DNA of 64,000 bases from JACVRW01 sp963846505 (GTDB lineage: Bacteria > Actinomycetota > Thermoleophilia > Solirubrobacterales > Thermoleophilaceae): assembly GCA_963846505.1 (NCBI GenBank), contig CAWJWD010000007.1, positions 558,001 through 622,000 of the forward strand. Reading direction: 5' to 3'. Position 1 is the first letter of the stretch. Every line of letters begins with the position of its first letter. This document shows positions 46,408-54,843 of this stretch, in pieces. Below the pieces are notes generated by a model. The model was not told the origin of the DNA, searched no databases, and saw only the letters and a program-made list of their open reading frames with translations. The position numbers were made by a program, and so were the translations under genes.

Positions 46408-49287
46408 TGGAAGCGCGCACCGCATCTGAATCGGCACCGGCCGCGGGATCGAGCCTGCTCGAACGCGGCTCGGAGCTCGAGCGGCTGACCGACGCCTTCG
46501 CCGCCGCGCGTGCGGGTCGCGGCAGCGTGGTCGTGATCGACGGCGGCCCCGGCCTCGGCAAGTCGAAGCTGGTGGACGCCGCCGCGCTGATCGCGCGCGA
46601 GCACGAGCTGGCGGTGCTCACGGCCGCCGGGCGCGAGCTCGAGCGCGACTTCACGTTCGGGATCGCCCTGCAACTGCTCGAGACACGCGTCGCCGACGCT
46701 TCGCCGGACGAGAGCGGCACGTCTGCTCGCGGGCCCGGCGCGGCTCGCCGGCCCGTTGTTGAGCCCCGGTCCGCGGGTCGCCCTGCCGGACGAGGGGGAG
46801 GCCTTCTCGCTGCTCCACGGGCTCTATCGCCTGTGCGCCAACCTCGCCGACGAGACGCCGCTGGTGCTGCTGGTCGACGACGCCCACTGGGCCGATCCGG
46901 CGTCGCTGCGCTTCGTGCTCTACCTCGCGCACCGTGTCGCGGACCTGCCGCTGTGCCTGGTGCTGAGCGCGGACCTGCGCGCACACGAGCGCGACCGGCG
47001 CGAGCTGGCCGAGCTCGCCGCCGAGCCGGCTGCTCACTCGCTGCCGCTCGATCCGCTCGATCCCGACGCCGTGCGCACTGCGGTGCGGGCTGGGCTCGGT
47101 CGCACCGACGATCGCTTCGCACGCGAGTGCTACCGCACGACGCGCGGCAACCCCTTCCTGCTCGCCGAGCTCGTGCGCGAGCTGGCCGTGGCCGGTGTCC
47201 AGCCCTCGGGCTCCAGCGCCGGCGCGATCTCGCTCGCGACGCCGGAGAGCGTGGTGCGCTGGGTGGCGCTGCGGCTGGCGCGGCTGGCGTCGGACGCGGC
47301 CGCGTTCGCACGCGCGGCGACCGTGCTCGGCGAGGGGGCCGACCCGCGGCACGCGGCACTGCTGGCCGGACTGGACGAGAACTGCGTGACCGCGCTCACC
47401 GACGCGCTGGCGGCTGCCGGCATCCTGCGCTCGGCCGAGCGCCTCGCCTTCGAGCAGCCGCTGGTCGCCCGCGCCGTCGAGGCGATGTCGACGCCGTCCG
47501 AGCTCGCCGAGGCCCACCTGGGCGCTGCTCGGCTGCTCGCCGAGCAGCACGCGCCCCGAGAGCGCGTGGCGACGCACCTCCTGCGAGCCCGCTGCTCCGG
47601 CAGCGCCTGGGTCGTCGAGGCCCTCGCCGACGCGGCTCGGGACGCGCTCGGCCGCGGAGAGCCGGACGCCGCCGTCACCTACCTGCGCCGCGCGCTCGAG
47701 GAGCCTCCGACGCGCGCTGCGCTGCCGAGCTTGACGCGCGACCTCGGCCGCGCGGAGGCGCTGGCGGGCAAGCCGCAGGCGGCCGGGCGCTTGAGCGAGG
47801 CGGTGCGCCTCTCCGACGATCCGCGCGAGCGCGCCACCACGACGCTCGAGACCGGCCGCACCCTCTGCACGCACGGGCGCTTCGGCGAGGCGGCCGAGAT
47901 CTTCAGCGACGGCATCGCCGACCTCGGCGACGCCGACGGTCAGCTCGCGATGCGCCTCGAGGCCGCGCAGGCCCTCGCGCTGCGCCTGAGCGGCCGTGAC
48001 GTGCCGGCCACGGTGACGTTGTCCGCCGAGGCCGTCGACGCCTACGCGGCGGACTCCGCCGCCGGGCGGGTGCTGCTCGCGCGGCTGGCCTTCGAGCGCG
48101 CCCTGCGCGGCGAGCCCAACGACGGCGTGCGCGAGCTGGCCCGCACCGCGCTCGGTCGCGGCGCGCTGCTCGACGTCGAGACCTCCGACGGCCTCAGCTA
48201 CTACCTCGCCACGACCGCGCTCGTGTTGACCGAGGACCTCCAGGCGGCCGAGCTGGCGTTGACCGCCGCCGTCGAGGATGCCAACGACCGCGGCTCGCGC
48301 GTCGGCGTCGCGACCGCTGCCGGCTTCCGCGCCTGGGCGATCCTGCGCCGCGGGCGCCTGGCACAGGCGGAGGCGGACGCCGAGCAGGCGCTGCATGCCC
48401 AGCGCAGCGGCTGGCGCGTGTTCGTGCCCGCTGCGCACGGCGTGCTCGCCGACGTGCTGCTCGAGCGCGGCGACCTCGAGGGCGCCGCCACACGCCTGGC
48501 GCTCGCCGAACGCGGCGCAGGCCGCCGCGAGGACGCGCTCAGCGGGATCGTGCAGGGCTTCGGCGGTGCGCGTCTCGATCTGGCGCTCGGGCGCCCGGCC
48601 GAGGCGCTGCGCGCGCTCGAGGACGCCGGCGCGCGGCTCGAGGACCTCGGGGTGCTCAATCCCGCCGCGGTGCCGTGGCGCGGTTGGGCGGCGCTGGCCT
48701 GCTCGCAGCTGGGCCAGGCCGACCGCGGCCGCGAGCTCGCCGACCACGAGATCGAGCTGGCCCGCCGCATCGGCGCGCGCGGCGCGCTCGGCCGCAGCCT
48801 GCAGATGCGCTCCCTGCTGGAGCAGAGCTCGGCGCGCTTGGAGCTGCTGCGCGAGGCCGTCGACCAGCTCGAGGGCTCGCAGCTCGCGCTCTCACGCGCG
48901 CACGCGCTCATAGGCCTCGGCGCCGCGCTGCGCCGGGCCGGCAAGCGTCGCGACGCGCGCGAGCCGCTGCGTCAGGGAATGGACCTCGCCGAGCGCTGCG
49001 GTGCCAGCTCGCTGGTGCGCCGCGCCGCCGAGGAGCTGGCTGCCGCCGGCGCTCGCCCACGCCGCACCGCGCTCTCGGGCGCGGACTCGCTGACGCCGCG
49101 CGAGCAGCAGGTCGCCAGCCTGGCGGCCTTGGGCAGGTCCAACCGCGAGATCGCCGAAGAGCTCGTCGTGACGATCAAGACGGTCGAGTGGCACCTGCGC
49201 CAGTCGTTCATCAAGCTCGACGTGCGCTCGCGCGACGAGCTCGCCACGGTGCTCGCGGACGAGAGCGGGGGCGACGCGTCCGGCTGA
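46407..49287 (+). CDS. Large ATP-binding LuxR-family regulator (LAL/MalT-like), one frameshift
   Basis: About 960 residues when one inserted base near 46711-46718 is removed. N-terminal STAND/AAA-type ATPase: Walker A GGPGLGKSKL, Walker B LVLLVDDAHWADP, GNPFLLAELVREL. Middle: a long TPR-like helical array (repeated Ala/Leu/Arg/Glu helices, about residues 350-870). C-terminus: LuxR helix-turn-helix starting DSLTPREQQVASLAALGRS and containing NREIAEELVVTIKTVEWHL. LAL regulators often activate secondary-metabolite or sugar genes on ligand and ATP binding. The target is unknown. Possibly coupled to the 15-residue leader upstream. Confidence 0.9.
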
Positions 49288-49347
49288 GTCCGGGGTGACG
49301 CGCGCAACGGGGTTTGGTCACGGTGCGGGCGCGGAAGGATCGAGGCA

Positions 49348-49403
49348 CGATGTCGAGAGGGACGCGGTCGACGCTCAAGTCGTCCGGCCGCGATGTCGAT
49401 AAT
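49348..49403 (+). promoter_or_regulatory. Direct repeats and -10 box before the tandem RHH gene
   Basis: CGATGTCGA occurs at 49348-49356 and again at 49391-49399, 43 bases apart (about four helix turns). The second copy runs into GATAAT (49398-49403), a good -10 box 8 bases before GTG 49412. The placement suggests autoregulation by the ribbon-helix-helix protein; this is inference. Confidence 0.4.
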
Positions 49404-49411
49404 GCGCCGAG

Positions 49412-49786
49412 GTGGAAGACGTGGTGACCCGTAGCGTCACGGTGGAGCTGAGTGCCTTCAGCCGCGAGAGCGTCGCGGAGCAGGCCTCGCGTCAGCAGGT
49501 GCCGATCGCGATCTTCGTGCGGCACGCGGTGCTGCACTACCTCGCCGAGATCGAGACCGGGCGCGCGGCGCCTCGGCTGCCGCGCTTCGCGCGCGTCACC
49601 TCGCTCGGCGACGAGCTGGTGCAGATGGACGTCGACCTCGAGGACTCCGAGTGGGAGGCCTTCGACGCGGCCGCGAAGGCGACGGGCGTGCCGGTGTCCC
49701 GTCTGCTGGGACACGCCGCCCTGCTGTACCTCGGCGACCTGGATTCCGGGCTGGTCGCCGAGCGTCTGGTCGACGCCGACGACTGA
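49412..49786 (+). CDS. Small protein with two ribbon-helix-helix-like units in tandem
   Basis: 124 residues. The first unit has SVTVELSAFSRESVAEQASR then VPIAIFVRHAVLHYLAEIET. The second has QMDVDLEDSEWEAFDAAAKA then VPVSRLLGHAALLYLGDLDS. Each shows the beta-strand/helix/helix order and the VP-x-x-x-x-x-HA-L-YL pattern, so they look like an internal duplication. RHH repressors normally act as dimers of one such unit; here a single chain could form the dimer-like fold. Start could also be the GTG at 49424. Confidence 0.55.
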   Translation: MEDVVTRSVTVELSAFSRESVAEQASRQQVPIAIFVRHAVLHYLAEIETGRAAPRLPRFARVTSLGDELVQMDVDLEDSEWEAFDAAAKATGVPVSRLLGHAALLYLGDLDSGLVAERLVDADD

Positions 49787-49806
49787 CGGTCGCCGAGGGT
49801 CCGGCG

Positions 49807-50442
49807 CTAGGCGCTGGCGATCACCGGCGCTGCGTCGAGATCGCGCAAAGCGGTCTGCAACGCGCCGCGGCCGCGATGGTGCAGGCCGTGGATCGAGCTC
49901 TCGGTCTTGCCGAGCCGCTCGGCGATCTCACCGGGGGAGAGCCCGGCGATGTGACGCAGGACCAGCACCTCGCGCTGCTCGGCGGGCAGCTGCTCGAGCG
50001 CCGCGCGCAGCGAGGCGCCACGCTCGATCGCGGCCTCGTCGCCGTGCTCGTCGCTCGTGCGCACCTCCTCGCAGGGAATCGCGCGACGGGCGCGCACGTG
50101 GTCGAGTGCGGCGTTGCGGGCGACGCGCAGGATCCAGGCGGCGAAGGGCACCTCGCGCTGCTCGTAGCGCTGGATCTTGGTCATCAGCTTCGCGAACAGC
50201 GTGTGCGTGATGTCCTCGGCCTCGTGCTGGTCGTGCACGATGCTCTGGACGTAGCCGCGCACGTCGTCGGCGAAGCGGACGTAGAGGAAGTGCAGGGCGC
50301 CGGTGTCGCCCTCCTTTGCGCGGGCGATCGCGTTGCTCAGCAGGCGATCGGGGTCGCGCGTGGCGGAGTTCCCGCGTACGAACCGCGGGCTACGACTGGG
50401 CGTGAGCACGTCGGCGTCGGAAATCTGCAGGGCGTCGGGCAT
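49807..50442 (-). CDS. ECF-type RNA polymerase sigma factor
   Basis: 211 residues from ATG 50442 with AGGAGAAAC upstream. Region 2: LYVRFADDVRGYVQSIVHDQ and HEAEDITHTLFAKLM, with region 2.4 in VPFAAWILRVARNAALDHVR. Region 4: LEQLPAEQREVLVLRHIAGL followed by LSPGEIAERLGKTESSIHGL. No anti-sigma factor is adjacent. A short N-terminal extension (about 30 residues) precedes region 2. Targets unknown; the 18-base palindrome upstream may control it. Confidence 0.92.
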   Translation of the reverse strand: MPDALQISDADVLTPSRSPRFVRGNSATRDPDRLLSNAIARAKEGDTGALHFLYVRFADDVRGYVQSIVHDQHEAEDITHTLFAKLMTKIQRYEQREVPFAAWILRVARNAALDHVRARRAIPCEEVRTSDEHGDEAAIERGASLRAALEQLPAEQREVLVLRHIAGLSPGEIAERLGKTESSIHGLHHRGRGALQTALRDLDAAPVIASA

Positions 50443-50536
50443 GTTTCTCCTATGGATGCGAGTCCAGGGTGCGCGGTGGCGCGGTGGGCAAAAGCAGGAA
50501 ATTCGTCCTGGTCAGCGACGTGCTGAGGACGTGATT

Positions 50537-50575
50537 CGACCCTACGTGCGGTTGCCCTAGGGCGCCCTAGGGTCG
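50537..50575. repeat. Nested palindromes upstream of the sigma-factor gene
   Basis: CCCTAGGGCGCCCTAGGG (50555-50572) is a perfect 18-base palindrome. An outer inverted repeat, CGACCCTA (50537-50544) and TAGGGTCG (50568-50575), overlaps it. It lies 113-130 bases upstream of the sigma-factor start and about 80 bases past the stop of the nucleotidyltransferase gene. It could be an operator, or a terminator for that gene. Apart from it, I see no gene in the 211-base gap (50443-50653). Confidence 0.5.
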
Positions 50576-50653
50576 CTACCCCAGAGTTTCGGTGTTTGCG
50601 GCTTCAGCAGGAAAAACCGGGGCTGGACGCCCCCCATACGGGGCGCGCGCCGC

Positions 50654-51712
50654 TCAGGCGAGGGAAACTTCGGCGCCTTCGCCGACTTGCACCCGCAAGG
50701 CGCGCGGGAGGCGGAAGTCGCGGAAGATCTTCGCGTGCGGTCCCACCACGCTCGCCTCCAGGCGACCGCCGAGATGCCGGATCGAGGCGCCGTTGAGCAC
50801 GACCGAGTGCTCGATCTCCGCGCCCTCGACCACCACGTCGGGGCCGATCGAGGTGTAGGGACCGACATACGAGTCGATCAGGCGGGCGCGTGGCCCGAGG
50901 ATCGCCGGGCCGCGCACGACGCTGGACTCGATCCGCGCTGTCGGATGCGCCACCACCGCGCCCTGGATGTCCGCGTTCGAGAGCGTTGCCCGTTCGTAGT
51001 CGGAGTCGAGATCCTCGAGCGCGAAGCGGTTGCCCTCGAGCAACGCGTCCGCGCCGGTGCGAAAGCGCCACCAGCGTCTGGCGGTGCGCGTGCTCACGCG
51101 GCCGCCGAGCTCGTGCACGCGCGAGCCGAGCACCTCGAGCCCGCCCTGGGGAAACGCGTCGAGCGCCGCGCCGGCCTGGGCGACGGCCGGACCGAGCACC
51201 GCGACGCCGGCGGAGGCACAGGGATGCAAGCCGGCCGGACCGGTTTGGCCCCGCCAGGCGCCGAGGTCGATGACCTCTGCGGGCGAGGGGCCGGCCGCGC
51301 CCTCGCCGACCAGGAGCAGAGCCTCGTCGTCGGCGGGATCCTCCGAGCCCAGCAGCGACCCGAGGTCGTGCTTGGAGAGGCTGTCTGCCAGATGGAGCAC
51401 GAACGGCTCGTCGTCGAGGAAGTCTCCGAGCGCCGCGAGCGACTCGGCGAAGCGCTCGCCCGGCAGCTGCTCGAGCCAGCGCGTCTCGAAGCCCCAGTCG
51501 TCCTCGCGCTCGAGCGCGAGTCGCACGTCTCGGGCGGCATCGGCCGGCGTGACGATCGCGACCTCCTGGATTCCCGATTGGCCGAGCCACTCGAGTGCGT
51601 GGCAGACGAGCGTGCGGTTGCCGACGGATGCCAGGGCGGGCATCGCCGACAGGCGAGATCGGGCGGCCGCGCTCGGTTCCCGAGCGAGTACGAGGGCCTT
51701 CGAAGGGGTCAC
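50654..51712 (-). CDS. Sugar-phosphate nucleotidyltransferase-like protein, degenerate
   Basis: 352 residues. The overall plan is that of two-domain RmlA/StrD-type enzymes: an N-terminal Rossmann-like half (TLVCHALEWLGQSGIQEVAI, EDDWGFETRWLEQLPGERFA, EPFVLHLADSLSK) and a C-terminal left-handed beta-helix (AVVAHPTARIESSVVRGPAI, GPYTSIGPDVVVEGAEIEHS). The usual LAGGxGTRLRPLT signature is replaced by LAREPSAAARSRLSAMPALA, losing the glycines and most of the basic residues that bind the nucleotide triphosphate. It may be an inactive or regulatory homologue, or use a different donor. Start at GTG 51712. Confidence 0.75.
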   Translation of the reverse strand: MTPSKALVLAREPSAAARSRLSAMPALASVGNRTLVCHALEWLGQSGIQEVAIVTPADAARDVRLALEREDDWGFETRWLEQLPGERFAESLAALGDFLDDEPFVLHLADSLSKHDLGSLLGSEDPADDEALLLVGEGAAGPSPAEVIDLGAWRGQTGPAGLHPCASAGVAVLGPAVAQAGAALDAFPQGGLEVLGSRVHELGGRVSTRTARRWWRFRTGADALLEGNRFALEDLDSDYERATLSNADIQGAVVAHPTARIESSVVRGPAILGPRARLIDSYVGPYTSIGPDVVVEGAEIEHSVVLNGASIRHLGGRLEASVVGPHAKIFRDFRLPRALRVQVGEGAEVSLA

Positions 51713-51785
51713 GTACTAGGAACGCGCGAGGCGATGGAAATCTGCTTCACCGCGACGTCGCAGGGGGTGGAAGTTCGGACTACCG

Positions 51786-52523
51786 CTACTCCGCCGCGGG
51801 CATTGCGACGTCGCTCTCGAGCACCAGTGCGCGCAACCCCTCCTCGGGATCGAGCACGAGTGCGGCCGCCTCCTTGCGCGAGCGCACGCCGAGCTTCTCG
51901 AACGACGACGCGAGGTGGCTCTTGACGGTGCTCTCGGCGAGGAAGAGCCGATCGGCGATCTCGCGGTTCTGCAGTCCCTCGATCATCAGCGTCAGCACTT
52001 GGCGCTCGCGATGGGAGAACGCGGGGCGAGCGACGCAGCGGCGCAGCTCGCGCGGCACGGAGATCTGTCCGGCGGCGACGGTGCGCACGACCGGCGCGAT
52101 CGCGCTCTCGAGCTCGGTTTCGAGGACGAAGCCGTCCGCGCCGGTGTTGAGCGCCTCGCGGGCGCTTGTCTGGCGGGAGCCGCAGGCGACCATCACGATC
52201 GCGGTGCCGCGCAGCTCCTTGCGCAGGCGTCGCAGCCACGTCAGGCGACCGGCGTCCGACGGATCGCAGGCCAGCACCAGCACCTCGGGCTGTGCGTCCG
52301 CGGACGTCACCAGCAGCTCGCCGGGGTCGGTGACCACGGCGGCGATGTGGATGTCCTCGGCCGCGAGCGTGGCGGCGATCCTGCGCGAGGTCACGACGTC
52401 ATGGGCGACGACGGCGACGCTGAGCGTGTTCGCGGGGGCGGCGGTAGGCAGGTCGTCGTATGCAACACGCGAGATGCTCACGTCAGAGAAACGCGGGCGA
52501 CCGGGCGTCACTTCCGCGAGCAT
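51786..52523 (-). CDS. LuxR/NarL-type regulator with atypical receiver domain
   Basis: 245 residues. The receiver-like domain (about 34-155) lacks standard phosphorylation residues. The usual DD pair appears as VAVVAHDVV, the phospho-aspartate strand as VLVLACDPSDAG and the conserved lysine as ADGFVLETE (Glu). The C-terminal helix-turn-helix is intact: FSHRERQVLTLMIEGL and NREIADRLFLAESTVKSHL. Likely a pseudo-receiver that senses a ligand or works constitutively. No histidine kinase lies nearby. The short inverted repeat at 52533-52548 is just upstream. Confidence 0.8.
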   Translation of the reverse strand: MLAEVTPGRPRFSDVSISRVAYDDLPTAAPANTLSVAVVAHDVVTSRRIAATLAAEDIHIAAVVTDPGELLVTSADAQPEVLVLACDPSDAGRLTWLRRLRKELRGTAIVMVACGSRQTSAREALNTGADGFVLETELESAIAPVVRTVAAGQISVPRELRRCVARPAFSHRERQVLTLMIEGLQNREIADRLFLAESTVKSHLASSFEKLGVRSRKEAAALVLDPEEGLRALVLESDVAMPAAE

Positions 52524-52532
52524 GTTGCGAAA

Positions 52533-52548
52533 AGTACGTACGAGTACT
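52533..52548. repeat. Short inverted repeat upstream of the LuxR-type regulator
   Basis: AGTAC-GTACGA-GTACT (52533-52548), AT-richer than the surroundings, begins 10 bases upstream of the regulator's start codon and overlaps the dedA stop. It is a plausible binding site for a dimeric LuxR protein (autoregulation); position is the only evidence. Confidence 0.35.
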
Positions 52549-53153
52549 CAAGCGCTGCGTTGGCGGTGCAGCAGCAGCGCCGCGGCGAGGCCGAGCAGGA
52601 CGAGGCCGAGCACCGCGATCCCGAGTGGTCCCACGACCGTCTCGACGTGTTCCCAGTTGCTGCCGAGTGCCCAACCGGCGCCGATCAGCGCGGCGTTCCA
52701 GAGCATCGATCCGGTTGCGGTCAGCGCGGCGAAGCGCGCGATCGGCATCTCGGAGCTGCCGGCCGGGATCGAGACCAGGCTGCGCACGCCGGGCAGCAGC
52801 CGACCGAACAGCACGACCTTCCAGCCGTGCTCGTCGAACCAGTCGTCGGCGCGATCGAGGCGATCGTGGTCGAGGCGCACGACGCGTCCCCAGCGCAGCA
52901 GCAACGGCCGGCCGCCCCAGCGCCCGAGCGCGTACAGCAGCAGCGCCCCGACGACCGAGCCGGTGGTTGCCACCAGCAGCGCGAGCGTGAAGCTCATCAC
53001 CCCGGTGCCGACGTAGAAGCCGGCGAGCGGCAGCACGACCTCGGACGGGATCGGGGGGAAGAGGTTCTCGGCCACCACGAGCGTCCCGAGCGCGAGGTAG
53101 CCGTTGTCGTCCATGAAGCGCCGCACCCAGTCGGCGACCGCCAGCGCGCCCAT
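52548..53153 (-). CDS. DedA-family membrane protein
   Basis: 201 residues with about five hydrophobic segments. The family blocks are ENLFPPIPSEVVLPLAGFY and FGRLLPGVRSLVSIPAGSSE, plus LALLVATTGSVVGALLLYAL. DedA proteins of the VTT/SNARE-associated group are thought to be lipid scramblases or flippases (undecaprenyl phosphate or phosphatidylethanolamine) and affect envelope integrity. It follows terC by 5 bases and is probably in the same transcript. Confidence 0.93.
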   Translation of the reverse strand: MGALAVADWVRRFMDDNGYLALGTLVVAENLFPPIPSEVVLPLAGFYVGTGVMSFTLALLVATTGSVVGALLLYALGRWGGRPLLLRWGRVVRLDHDRLDRADDWFDEHGWKVVLFGRLLPGVRSLVSIPAGSSEMPIARFAALTATGSMLWNAALIGAGWALGSNWEHVETVVGPLGIAVLGLVLLGLAAALLLHRQRSA

Positions 53154-53158
53154 CGCGC

Positions 53159-54142
53159 TCAGGCTCGGCTGCCGGCGGTGAGCGACGCCGGATCGGGCTC
53201 CGGCGCGGGGGGCGCAGTGGTGTCGCCGGCGTCGGGATCGTCGTCGTCGCCCCGCTGCGAGGCGACGATCGCGACCGTCAGCGCGAGCACGATGAAGGCC
53301 AGCGAGGCGAGCGTCGGCACGTGGTAGACGTCCGACAGCAGCATCTTGAGGCCGACGAAGACGAGGATCGCCGCCAGCCCGACGTTCAGGTAGAGGAAGC
53401 GCTGAGCCATGCCGGCCAGCAGGAAGTAGAGCGACATCAGGCCCAGCAGCGAGAACGCGTTGGCGGCAAAGACGATGAACTCGTCGCGGGTGATCGCGAA
53501 GATCGCCGGGATGCTGTCGATCGCGAACACGACGTCGAAGGTCGCGACCAGCAGCAGCGCCGCCAGCAGCGGGGTGGCCATCCGGCGCCCATCCTCGCGC
53601 GTGAAGATGCGCTCGCCGTCGTAGCGGTCGGTCATCGGCACGGCGCGCCGGACGAGCTTGAGGACCGGATTGCGCTCCGGATGGATCTCACCGCTGTCGT
53701 GCGTGGCCATGCGGATGCCGGTCAGCAGCAGCACCGCGCCGAACAGGTAGATGCTCCAGTGGAAGGCGTCCAGCAGCGCCGCGCCCGCGAAGATGAAGAT
53801 CGCGCGCAGCACGATCGCGCCGAGGATGCCGAAGAACAGCACCCGCCGCTGGGCCACGGCCGGCACCGCGAAGTACGTGAACAGCAGGGCGAAGACGAAC
53901 AGGTTGTCGAGCGACAGGCTGCGCTCGATCAGATAGCCGGAGAGGTACTCCTCGGCCGACTTGCCGTCCTGCCAGGTCAGCAGCACGAGCGTGAACGCGA
54001 GCGCCAGGACGGTCCAGAAGACGCTCCAGGCCAGCGAGGAGCGCAGCGAGGGAATCCCCTTGGCGCGGCCGGCGACGAGCAGGTCGACCAGCAGCAGCCC
54101 GACGATCCCCAGCGAGAAGACGACCCATACCCACAAATCCAT
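53159..54142 (-). CDS. TerC-family integral membrane protein (probable Mn2+ exporter)
   Basis: 327 residues, about nine helices. Family blocks include LIERSLSLDNLFVFALLFTY (with the acidic residues), RVLFFGILGAIVLRAIFIFA, ATFDVVFAIDSIPAIFAITR and VFAANAFSLLGLMSLYFLLA. TerC/Alx/MeeF proteins export Mn2+ or help metallate secreted enzymes. ATG 54142 is chosen because GGAGG lies 7 bases upstream and it directly follows the riboswitch. The riboswitch makes manganese the likely substrate. Ends in a Pro/Asp-rich hydrophilic tail. Confidence 0.94.
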   Translation of the reverse strand: MDLWVWVVFSLGIVGLLLVDLLVAGRAKGIPSLRSSLAWSVFWTVLALAFTLVLLTWQDGKSAEEYLSGYLIERSLSLDNLFVFALLFTYFAVPAVAQRRVLFFGILGAIVLRAIFIFAGAALLDAFHWSIYLFGAVLLLTGIRMATHDSGEIHPERNPVLKLVRRAVPMTDRYDGERIFTREDGRRMATPLLAALLLVATFDVVFAIDSIPAIFAITRDEFIVFAANAFSLLGLMSLYFLLAGMAQRFLYLNVGLAAILVFVGLKMLLSDVYHVPTLASLAFIVLALTVAIVASQRGDDDDPDAGDTTAPPAPEPDPASLTAGSRA

Positions 54143-54164
54143 TTCAAGAGCCTCCGACGGTTCG

Positions 54165-54290
54165 GTATCCGTGCGAAGGTCTCTCCCACCGCCGAGTGCT
54201 CGGACGGCCGACGCTCCGGGCCCGTGGGCCGTATTGACGAAAGCGCCGATTGCGGGGTACTGCCCCTCTGAGGGGAAGCCTAGCGACCTC
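54165..54290 (-). ncRNA. yybP-ykoY (Mn2+-sensing) riboswitch controlling terC
   Basis: On the minus strand the 5' leader of terC carries the conserved elements of the yybP-ykoY class in order: the paired stem arm GAGGGGCAGTACCCCGC (54268-54252), CGTCAATACGG (about 54240-54229), and the distal loop GGTGGGAGAGACC (54190-54178), followed by CTTCGCAC. GGATACCGAACCG and the GGAGG of terC come next and could form the expression platform. These conserved loops form the Mn2+ pocket in this class. Boundaries are approximate; I identified it by motif recall, not by a covariance model. Confidence 0.85.
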
Positions 54291-54307
54291 GCGCGCGTTG
54301 GTCGCGT

Positions 54308-54808
54308 GTGACCAACTCCGCCGCGCTCGACGCGCCCGCCAACGAGGCGCCCTACCGGATGATCGACGACGTCGCCTTCGGCCCCGACATCGTCGTCTAC
54401 TCGTTCACGAACCTCTACGGCTGCCGCATCGGCGCCGAGTCCCGCATCGGGACCTTCGTCGAGGTCCAGCGCGGGGCCGAGATCGGCGCCCGCTGCAAGA
54501 TCCAGAGCCACACCTTCGTCTGCGACGGCGTGCGGATCGGCGACGAGGTCTTCGTCGGCCACGGGGTGATGTTCATCAACGACCGCCGCCCGCACGCGAC
54601 CGCCGCCGACGGCGGGCTGCAGTCCGAGGACGACTGGGAGCTGGTGGAGACCGTGATCGAGGACGGCGCCTCGATCGGCTCGGGCGCGACGATCCTGTGT
54701 GGCCTGACGATCGGCGCGGGGGCGCAGGTCGGGGCCGGCGCGGTCGTGACCAGGGACGTCGCCGCGGGCGCCACGGTGGTCGGCAATCCGGCTCGCCCGC
54801 TCGGGTGA
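54308..54808 (+). CDS. Hexapeptide-repeat acyltransferase (WlbB/WbpD-like)
   Basis: 166 residues from GTG 54308. Left-handed beta-helix hexapeptides run through the chain (CRIGAESRIGTFVEVQRGAE, IGARCKIQSHTFVCDGVRIG, VFVGHGVMFINDRRPHA, GATILCGLTIGAGAQVGAGA). The N/H pair in MFINDRRPHA and the closing AVVTRDVAAGATVVGNPARP are typical of sugar O- or N-acetyltransferases such as UDP-2-amino-3-dideoxy-sugar acetylases. It tailors a glycan sugar. Starts the second polysaccharide region; divergent from terC. Confidence 0.85.
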   Translation: MTNSAALDAPANEAPYRMIDDVAFGPDIVVYSFTNLYGCRIGAESRIGTFVEVQRGAEIGARCKIQSHTFVCDGVRIGDEVFVGHGVMFINDRRPHATAADGGLQSEDDWELVETVIEDGASIGSGATILCGLTIGAGAQVGAGAVVTRDVAAGATVVGNPARPLG

Positions 54809-54843
54809 AAGAGCCGGTCGCGCGCCGTCGTTGATTGGTCGTT

